DNA from: an uncultured Eggerthellaceae bacterium
GTDB taxonomy: Bacteria > Actinomycetota > Coriobacteriia > Coriobacteriales > Eggerthellaceae
Direction of reading: 5' to 3'
DNA length: 64,000 bases
Assembly (NCBI GenBank): GCA_910580205.1
Contig: CAJTVP010000008.1
Span: 1 to 64,000, forward strand
Part shown: piece by piece, positions 58,100 to 64,000 of the stretch
Layout: the number at the start of each line of letters is the position of its first letter
How positions within the stretch are numbered: the first letter of the stretch is position 1
Translations under genes and position numbers: made by a program
Notes under the pieces: model-generated
Told to the model about the DNA's origin: nothing
The model's input: only the letters and a program-made list of their open reading frames with translations
The model's database searches: none

Positions 58100-58249
58100 T
58101 GGATCGACGCTGCGACTGACCAGCCCGTACCGGATTATCGCCGAACTTCTTCTTTTGCAACTCAGTTTCAGGCGTGCGGGCCCTTGCGTTCAAGCGGGCT
58201 TCATCTTCTACAATACGCCGCGAAGACCACGGGGGAAGAAAGGGCCGCC

Positions 58250-59506
58250 ATGTTGTCGAATGATTTTCTGGGGGATGGGATCGCCCGGCTTGGGTTCGGG
58301 GCAATGCGCTTGCCCGTCATTGATGGGGATGCTGCGAACATAGACCAAGCGCAGCTGGATGCCATGGTGGATGCGGCGTTGTCCGCAGGCGTGAACTATT
58401 TCGATACGGCGTATCCCTATCACGGTGGCGCTTCTGAGATCGCGCTGGGCGCGTCTTTGGCTCGCTACCCGCGCGAACGCTATTTCCTGGCGACGAAGTA
58501 TCCTGGGCATCAGTTGGCGGATGCCTATGATCCGAAAGCCATCTTTGAAGAGCAGCTTGCCAAGTGCGGCGTGGACCATTTCGACTTCTATTTGCTCCAC
58601 AACGTCTACGAGGCATCCATGGATGTGTACCTTGATGAGCGTTGGGGCATCTTGGATTACTTCATCCAGCAGAAGAAGGAGGGGCGCATCCGTCATTTGG
58701 GTTTCTCCAGTCACGGGCGCACGGAGACGCTGGCGGCGTTTCTGGACCATGGGGCGAAGCGGTTCGCGCGCTTGGCGGCAGAGGAGCCGGAGACAGCGGC
58801 GCTCTTCGCTGGTACGAACGTCATGGAGTTCTGCCAGATTCAGATGAACTATCTGGACTGGACGCTGCAGGACGCAGCGGGCAAGACGGCGCTGTTGGAA
58901 GATGCGGGCATCCCCGTGGTGGTCATGGAGCCGCTTCGCGGGGGCAAGCTGGCCGAACTTCCGGCGGATTCGCTGGCGCTGCTCACGACGGCTGATTCGT
59001 GCCGCTCCGCCGTGGAATGGTCGTTCCGTTGGCTCCAAGGCATCCCGAACGTGAAGGTCATCCTCTCCGGCATGTCCACGCTGGCTCAGGTGGAAGAGAA
59101 CTGCCGCCTGTTCCAGACGGCTGCGCCACTGACGGAGGCCGAAGAAGGCCTTCTCATGGACGTGGCCGAATCGCTCAAAGACGGCGTCCCCTGCACGGCG
59201 TGCCGCTACTGCACGGATTCATGCCCGCAACGGATCGACATCCCCATGCTCATGGCCACCTACAACGACATGCGGTTCGACACCAGCTTCACCATCTCCA
59301 TGCAGATGGATGCGGTGCCCGTGGGCCAGCGCGCGCAGGATTGCATCCAGTGCGGCGCATGCGTGCGGATGTGCCCGCAGGGGATAGACATCCCGAAGGT
59401 GCTGGCTGATCTGGTCCGCACGCTGAACAAGATGCCGAAATGGGCTGATCTTTGCCGTGAGCGCGCCGAAGCTGCGGCCAGGCTGAACGCCCAAGCGAAG
59501 GAATGA
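58250..59506 (+). CDS. Aldo/keto reductase with C-terminal [4Fe-4S] ferredoxin domain
   Basis: A 418-aa fusion: an aldo/keto reductase barrel (RLGFGAMRLPVI, NYFDTAYPYHGGASE with catalytic Asp/Tyr, FLATKYPG with Lys, LLHNVYE with His, RHLGFSSHG) and a C-terminal ferredoxin domain with CTACRYCTDSCPQ and CIQCGACVRMCPQ for two [4Fe-4S] clusters. The start at 58250 follows GGGGGAAGAAAGG. It reduces carbonyls with NAD(P)H or with ferredoxin electrons. Common in anaerobes; substrate unknown. Confidence 0.92.
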   Translation: MLSNDFLGDGIARLGFGAMRLPVIDGDAANIDQAQLDAMVDAALSAGVNYFDTAYPYHGGASEIALGASLARYPRERYFLATKYPGHQLADAYDPKAIFEEQLAKCGVDHFDFYLLHNVYEASMDVYLDERWGILDYFIQQKKEGRIRHLGFSSHGRTETLAAFLDHGAKRFARLAAEEPETAALFAGTNVMEFCQIQMNYLDWTLQDAAGKTALLEDAGIPVVVMEPLRGGKLAELPADSLALLTTADSCRSAVEWSFRWLQGIPNVKVILSGMSTLAQVEENCRLFQTAAPLTEAEEGLLMDVAESLKDGVPCTACRYCTDSCPQRIDIPMLMATYNDMRFDTSFTISMQMDAVPVGQRAQDCIQCGACVRMCPQGIDIPKVLADLVRTLNKMPKWADLCRERAEAAARLNAQAKE

Positions 59507-59520
59507 TGAGGAGGCAAGCC

Positions 59521-61074
59521 ATGTTCGACGGTGACAAGATCAAAGTGGCGCAAGGGGAGCGTTCGTGCGATCTTTTGCTGAACCAATCGAACCGCCACGG
59601 GCTCATCGCGGGAGCATCCGGCACGGGCAAGACCGTCACGCTGAAAGTGCTGGCGGAAGGGTTCTCGCAGGCGGGCGTTCCGGTGTTCATGGCTGACGTC
59701 AAAGGGGACGTGACGGGCATGGCAGAGCCGGGCGAGGCCACCGAATCCGTGGTCAAGCGCGCGGCGGACTTGGGTGCGGAGGGCTGGCAGCCGAAGGCGT
59801 GCCCGGTCCATTACTGGAACATGCTGGAGGGTCAGGGGATCCCGTGCCGCATCACCATCTCTGAAATGGGACCGGATCTGCTGGGCCGCTTGCTGGACCT
59901 GACCGACGCGCAGCAAGGCGTCCTCACCATCGCATTCCGCGTGGCTGACGACAACCAGATGCTGCTGATCGATCTGAAAGACCTGCGCGCCATGCTCACG
60001 TTCTTGGGCGATCACGCGAAAGAAGTGGATACCACCTACGGGCGCGTGTCCTCCCAGTCCATCGGCGCCATCCAGCGCGCTCTGCTCACACTGGAAGATC
60101 AGGGCGGCAACGTCTTCTTCGGCGAACCGGCCTTGAACATCAGCGACTGGATGGTGACGGATGCGAACGGAGAGGGCCTGGTCAACATCCTTGACGCCTC
60201 CAAGCTCATGCAAAGCCCGCGCGTGTACGCCATCTTCCTGCTCTGGATGCTGACCGAGCTCTTTGAAACGCTCCCGGAAGTGGGCGACTTGGACAAGCCG
60301 AAGTTCGTGTTTTTCTTCGACGAGGCGCACCTGCTGTTCGACGACATGCCGAAAGCGCTCACGGACAAGATCGTGCAGACGGTCAAGCTCATCCGCTCGA
60401 AGGGTGTGGGCCTGTATTTCATCACGCAGTCGCCCTCTGACATCCCGGATGAGGTGCTGGCGCAGCTGTCGAACCGCATCCAACACGGGTTGCGCGCCTA
60501 CACGCCTGCAGAGCAGAAGGCGGTGAAGGCGGCAGCGCAGTCGTTCCGGGAGAATCCGGCTGTGGACGTGGTGGCCGCGCTTCAAGAGGTGGGCACCGGG
60601 GAAGCGCTCGTGTCCTTCTTGAACGCTGATGGTCAGCCCGAACCGGTCGAGCGCGCGAAGGTGCTGCCTCCTGAGTGCAAGATGGGTGCGGCCACGGACG
60701 AGGTAATGACGGGCGTGTTCCAGGCGCAGGCGGATCTGATGGGCACGTACGGGACGGCCGTCGATCGCGAAAGCGCCTTCGAGATGATCCAGGCGCAGAG
60801 CGCGGACGCGGCGATCGCTGACAATAGCGAAGGCGCAACGGCCGAAGCGGATGCGGCGGCCGCGGACAAGGAAGCCGTCAAAGCAGCCAAAGAAGCAGCC
60901 AAGGAGGCGGCCCGCGAAGCCAAGGAGCGCGAACGCGAAGAGAAGGCGCAGGAGAAAGCCGCCCAGAAGCGCGCCGATCAGATGTCCAAGACGGTCAATT
61001 CGATCATCGGGCAGATCGGCCGCGAAGCCGGGCGCCAGCTCGTGCGCGGCCTGTTCGGCAGCCTCAAGCGCTGA
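59521..61074 (+). CDS. HerA-like/DUF853 ATPase (YjgR family)
   Basis: A 517-aa P-loop protein: HGLIAGASGTGKTVTLKVLA Walker A, PKFVFFFDEAHLLFDDMPKA Walker B region, FITQSPSDIPDEVLAQLSNR sensor, and a C-terminal Ala/Glu/Lys-rich coiled coil (about 440-500) before VNSIIGQIGREAGRQL. It belongs to the HerA/FtsK-related DUF853 family, often annotated as a helicase; no nuclease partner is adjacent. The start at 59521 follows GAGGAGG, 14 bp after the reductase stop. Confidence 0.9.
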   Translation: MFDGDKIKVAQGERSCDLLLNQSNRHGLIAGASGTGKTVTLKVLAEGFSQAGVPVFMADVKGDVTGMAEPGEATESVVKRAADLGAEGWQPKACPVHYWNMLEGQGIPCRITISEMGPDLLGRLLDLTDAQQGVLTIAFRVADDNQMLLIDLKDLRAMLTFLGDHAKEVDTTYGRVSSQSIGAIQRALLTLEDQGGNVFFGEPALNISDWMVTDANGEGLVNILDASKLMQSPRVYAIFLLWMLTELFETLPEVGDLDKPKFVFFFDEAHLLFDDMPKALTDKIVQTVKLIRSKGVGLYFITQSPSDIPDEVLAQLSNRIQHGLRAYTPAEQKAVKAAAQSFRENPAVDVVAALQEVGTGEALVSFLNADGQPEPVERAKVLPPECKMGAATDEVMTGVFQAQADLMGTYGTAVDRESAFEMIQAQSADAAIADNSEGATAEADAAAADKEAVKAAKEAAKEAAREAKEREREEKAQEKAAQKRADQMSKTVNSIIGQIGREAGRQLVRGLFGSLKR

Positions 61075-61243
61075 GACAAGGTATCAGCCTCCCATACGTT
61101 TCCCATCGGGACCATGACAAACGCCTCCAGCAGGGCGGAGTGGCGTGGCGCGCGCGTATGCTCACAGTGCGGAGACTGGCTCACCCGGCAGTTTCCGCCA
61201 GAGTCCGGCAGAACCCGGCGAAGCTCAGCGAAGGGAGGCGGCC

Positions 61244-61969
61244 ATGCGCAAGCGCACGAAGATTGGTGTGGGATTCCTTGCAGGCAGCCTTTGCGTGCTC
61301 ATGGCCGGAGGCGCAGCCTACGCGCTCACGCCTTCCATGGAAGAAGCTATGCAGCAAGAGGCGCAAGCCGAAGCCCAAGCGGAGTCGGCGTTCGACGAGG
61401 ATATGGCGGATTCCTATATCAGCGCGGCGAAGCTTTTGGATCTGACCGGCAAAGACGCGAACGGCGCGTTGCTGAACGGCGGGACGGGCAGCCCATCTCT
61501 GTTGGCACCGGAGGCGGTGTCGGTGATGAAGACGCCGGCCGCTCCCGCGGATGACCAAGCGAACAGCCAAGCGGCTGCAGAAGCGGACGATGCGCTGCCG
61601 CCCATGTCGCTCCTCATCTTCGGCAACGTCATCCCCTTCGTGGATGATTACAAGGCCGAACGCGCGCCGGACACCACGGCGGCCCTGTGGATGGGGCAGG
61701 ATTCCACCACGGATGGGTCGTGGGGGTACTTCATCGGCCATCATCCGGGCGTGTTCAATTGCGTGATGTACCTGCAGGATGGCGATCAGATCACCGTATG
61801 CGACCGCGACGGGAACGCGCGCACCTACACCGTCTTCGCCGTGTATGACGTGCCAGATGACACAGAGTGGGGGCAGATCTCCCAAGAGGTCACCGGCCAT
61901 GGCGAATCCATCGCGCTGCAAACGTGCTGCGGAGACCATGAGTCCTACAGGATCGTGGAAGCGGCTTGA
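61244..61969 (+). CDS. Sortase-like exported protein
   Basis: A 241-aa protein with an N-terminal membrane anchor or signal (IGVGFLAGSLCVLMAGGAAY), an Ala/Glu/Gln-rich linker, and a C-terminal sortase fold. The triad is visible: His in YFIGHHPGVFN, Cys in IALQTCCGDHESY and Arg in YRIVEA, with DGDQITVCDRDGNARTYTVF between. The double Cys and the missing sorting-substrate genes nearby are unusual. The start at 61244 follows GAAGGGAGG. Confidence 0.85.
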   Translation: MRKRTKIGVGFLAGSLCVLMAGGAAYALTPSMEEAMQQEAQAEAQAESAFDEDMADSYISAAKLLDLTGKDANGALLNGGTGSPSLLAPEAVSVMKTPAAPADDQANSQAAAEADDALPPMSLLIFGNVIPFVDDYKAERAPDTTAALWMGQDSTTDGSWGYFIGHHPGVFNCVMYLQDGDQITVCDRDGNARTYTVFAVYDVPDDTEWGQISQEVTGHGESIALQTCCGDHESYRIVEAA

Positions 61970-62010
61970 TCCTCGTTCGCTTCGCCTGTTTCCGCGGTCT
62001 ATGCGGAGCG

Positions 62011-62016
62011 TATAAT
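62011..62016 (+). promoter_or_regulatory. -10 box 7 bp before rsmI ATG: probable leaderless start
   Basis: TATAAT then CTCACCT then ATG at 62024, without a Shine-Dalgarno sequence; the transcription start would fall at the ATG. Confidence 0.6.
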
Positions 62017-62023
62017 CTCACCT

Positions 62024-62911
62024 ATGGCTGATCTTGGCACACTGTATCTGGTTCCCACTCCCATCGGGAACATGGGCGATATCACGTTGCGCGCCATCGA
62101 AGCGTTGCGCGCCTCTGACGCGGTTCTTTGCGAAGACACGCGCGTGACCGGCAAGCTGCTGGCTCATCTTGACCTGCATAAACCGCTCGAACGGTTGGAT
62201 GAGAACGTCATGCGCCAGCGGGCGGATGCCATCATCGCGCGGCTGCTGACGGGTGAGACGCTGGCATTCTGCTCTGACGCGGGGATGCCCAGCGTGTCTG
62301 ACCCTGGGATGCATCTGGTGGAACGCGCGCGGAAGGCGGCCGTTCCGGTGGTCGTGCTGCCGGGCGCATCGGCGGCGGTCACGGCCTACGTGGCAAGCGG
62401 CTTCCAGACGCCGCGCTATCTCTTCGCCGGTTTCCTGCCGCGCAAGACAGAGGCGCGCGAAGCCTGTCTGGAGGAGCTGGCCCCGGTGGATGCCGCGCTC
62501 GTGTTCTATGAGAGCCCGCATCGGCTCGTCGGTACGTTGGATGCGCTGGCGAAGGCGTTCCCTTATCGGAAGGTGGCGGTTTGCCGCGAGCTCACGAAGC
62601 TCCACGAAGAGGTGGCCGTGGACGCGGCACCAGCCCTGGCAACCGCATTCGCCGAGCGTGAGAAGCAAGCGCCTCTCAAGGGCGAGGTGGTCATCGTGGT
62701 GGACGGCCCTGCACTTGCGGAACGGGAGCGGGATCAGGCCGACGCGCTGGAGGCAGCGCAGGCGCGCTTGCGTGAGCTTTTGCAAGAGGGCGTCCGACCC
62801 AAGGAAGCGGCGCGCATCGTGCAGGAGGGGTGTGACATCCCGCGCAATGCTGCCTATGAGATGACACTGGCGACGAAGGCGATGCTGGCTGAAGAAGGTC
62901 GCCTGTCGTGA
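62024..62911 (+). CDS. rsmI: 16S rRNA (cytidine-1402-2'-O)-methyltransferase
   Basis: A 295-aa RsmI of the tetrapyrrole-methylase fold. Signatures are TPIGNMGDITLRAIEALRAS, LCEDTRVTGKLLAHL, FCSDAGMPSVSDPGMHLVER and YESPHRLVGTLDAL. It methylates C1402 of 16S rRNA in the P site using SAM. Probably translated from a leaderless mRNA. It overlaps the next gene by 4 bp (GTGA). Confidence 0.96.
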   Translation: MADLGTLYLVPTPIGNMGDITLRAIEALRASDAVLCEDTRVTGKLLAHLDLHKPLERLDENVMRQRADAIIARLLTGETLAFCSDAGMPSVSDPGMHLVERARKAAVPVVVLPGASAAVTAYVASGFQTPRYLFAGFLPRKTEAREACLEELAPVDAALVFYESPHRLVGTLDALAKAFPYRKVAVCRELTKLHEEVAVDAAPALATAFAEREKQAPLKGEVVIVVDGPALAERERDQADALEAAQARLRELLQEGVRPKEAARIVQEGCDIPRNAAYEMTLATKAMLAEEGRLS

Positions 62912-63510
62912 GAGGGCAACGTGGGACGGAGGCTCAGACCATCCAGGTTGATGGCCTGGGCGTGCAACTCATCCGCAAGCGGGTGAAGAACGTGAATCTT
63001 CGCGTGCGGCGCGATGGCACCGTGGCGGTATCAGCCCCATTCCATGTGCCGGAGCGGGAGGTGGCCGCGTTCGTGCGCGCCAAGCGGGCATGGGTTGAGC
63101 GCGCCAGAAAGCGTCTGGCCCAGGAGCCAGCCGACCCATTTGAAAGCGCCACTGAAGCGGATCGCGCTGAGTGGAAGGCCATCGTCCAGGCGTTCGCCCC
63201 TCCTCTCATCCAGAAGTGGGAGCGCATCCTCGGCGTGCGCGCGGGCAAGCTGGCGTTTCGGAACATGAAGAGCCGGTGGGGGAGCTGCCAGCCTGGCACT
63301 GGGCGCATCTGCTTGAACACGCGGCTGGCGCTGTATCCGCCGGCATGCTTGGAATACGTGGTGGTCCATGAGCTCTGCCACCTGATCATGCATGGGCATT
63401 CGCCAGCGTTCTACGGGTTGCTGGACGAAGCGCTGCCCGGATGGCGAGAAGCGCGATCGCGGCTGTCCTCGCCGCCGGAGGGGATGGGCGCGTTCTTTAT
63501 GGAGGAATAG
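62908..63510 (+). CDS. YgjP-like metal-dependent hydrolase (SprT/M48-type)
   Basis: A 200-aa protein: an N-terminal RKRVKNVNLRVRRDGTVAVS strand region, RWGSCQPGTGRICLNTRLAL and the zinc site VVVHELCHLIMHGHSPAFY (HExxH with a third His), typical of YgjP/DUF45 metallopeptidases. The start is GTG at 62908, overlapping the rsmI stop. The role is unclear in this family. Confidence 0.9.
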   Translation: MRGQRGTEAQTIQVDGLGVQLIRKRVKNVNLRVRRDGTVAVSAPFHVPEREVAAFVRAKRAWVERARKRLAQEPADPFESATEADRAEWKAIVQAFAPPLIQKWERILGVRAGKLAFRNMKSRWGSCQPGTGRICLNTRLALYPPACLEYVVVHELCHLIMHGHSPAFYGLLDEALPGWREARSRLSSPPEGMGAFFMEE

Positions 63511-63600
63511 CGGAGCGTGGGATTCGCCGTGTTCTCACGAGCGGCCTTCGCCATTTGTCCGTAGAATAGCGGCATCAGACAGAGAGGAAGGTGGCGGCCA

Positions 63601-64000
63601 TGGCTGCGTTGGATGCGGGGATGACGCGCGAGGAAGCGTTCGCGCTGTTGCAGGAGCACAACAAAGAGGAGTTCCATCTGGAGCACGGCGAGACGGTGGA
63701 ACAGACGATGCGCTATTTCGCGCGCGAGTACGATCCGGAGAACGAGGAGTTCTGGGGGATCGTGGGGCTGTTGCATGATCTAGATTGGGAGGAGCATGAC
63801 GACGAGCCGGAGCAGCACACGCTTTACGCCACGCCGCTCATCCAGGCAGCCGGGGGCACGCCGGAGTTGATCCGCGCCATCCAGTCGCACACGTCGGATT
63901 TCAACCCTGACCTGCCGAAGCCTGAGCTGCAAATGGAGAAGATCCTGTTCGCTACTGAAGAGCTCACGGGGCTGATAGGCGCGGCCATCCTGATGCGGCC
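63601..64000 (+). CDS. HD-domain hydrolase, cut by window end
   Basis: The first 133 residues of an HD-superfamily protein: LLQEHNKEEFHLEHGETVEQ with the first metal His, then GIVGLLHDLDWEEHDDEP with the His-Asp pair, and a third helix (IQAAGGTPELIRAIQSH) with a further His. GAGGAAGG precedes the ATG at 63601. The reading frame stays open to the last base. Such small HD proteins are phosphohydrolases; substrate unknown. Confidence 0.85.

Noticed and set aside
59260..60585. 441-aa open frame on the minus strand
   Set aside because: Opposite the reductase and HerA-like genes; composition of a shadow frame.
1..64000. CRISPR array, tRNA, rRNA, prophage or insertion sequence
   Set aside because: No regularly spaced repeats, cloverleaf, rRNA segments, phage structural genes or transposase motifs were seen.

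Overview
This GC-rich window carries a dense set of soluble molybdopterin (Mo-bisPGD) oxidoreductases, very short two-cluster iron-sulfur partner subunits, several MFS/MATE transporters and small cysteine-rich proteins. That combination is typical of gut or oral Eggerthellaceae (Actinomycetota, Coriobacteriia; the Eggerthella/Gordonibacter/Adlercreutzia/Slackia group). The assignment is an inference from gene content. No rRNA, tRNA, CRISPR array or complete insertion sequence was recognised.

Layout. 1-4.4 kb: Mo-enzyme module A (catalytic subunit cut by the window edge, mini FeS subunit, MFS transporter, zinc-ribbon protein). 4.5-10 kb: Mo-enzyme module B (paralogous catalytic and FeS subunits, two cysteine-rich proteins, and a trigger-factor-like chaperone that lacks the ribosome-docking motif), facing a PucR/CdaR-type regulator (10-11.6 kb). 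11.7-19.9 kb: MATE pump, murB, small unknown genes, an alpha/beta hydrolase, a RelB/YafQ toxin-antitoxin pair plus the vestige of a second toxin, an MFS pump, a large unknown protein and a small alarmone synthetase. 20-27.2 kb is accessory: an HTH-HipA fusion kinase bracketed by a 23-bp direct repeat that includes the end of the alarmone synthetase gene, a low-GC unknown gene, a WYL regulator, a broken tandem AAA+ ATPase and a truncated crcB. 27.2-33 kb: molbindin with a strong promoter and operator, an MFS transporter, small FMN/ABM-type proteins, an HxlR regulator, VapBC, a nucleotidyltransferase and a secreted Gly/His-rich protein.

33.1-43.3 kb is the most interesting region: a TetR regulator followed by ten co-directional genes. 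The first two encode a two-subunit enzyme clearly related to pyrogallol-phloroglucinol transhydroxylase (alpha without FeS cysteines; beta with twelve FeS cysteines and a C-terminal beta-sandwich domain). They are followed by an MCFRPAEV zinc-ribbon protein, two VOC proteins, two short-chain dehydrogenases, an MFS transporter, a small unknown protein and a SlyD-like FKBP isomerase. This looks like an uncharacterised anaerobic aromatic or polyphenol-processing operon. 43.3-64 kb is mostly ordinary: XRE, DHA2 pump, Tat-lipoprotein flavodoxin controlled by a divergent MerR, cupin regulator plus acyl-CoA ligase, a two-component system with an ABC exporter, TDT transporter/LysR pair, rarD, ferredoxin-fused aldo-keto reductase, HerA-like ATPase, sortase-like protein, rsmI, YgjP-like metallopeptidase and a truncated HD-domain gene.

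Working together: molbindin supplies or buffers molybdate for three Mo enzymes; the mini FeS proteins probably feed them electrons; MFS proteins move substrates or products; and chaperone-like proteins (trigger-factor-like, SlyD-like, small zinc ribbons) recur next to the Mo enzymes and may help cofactor insertion or folding.
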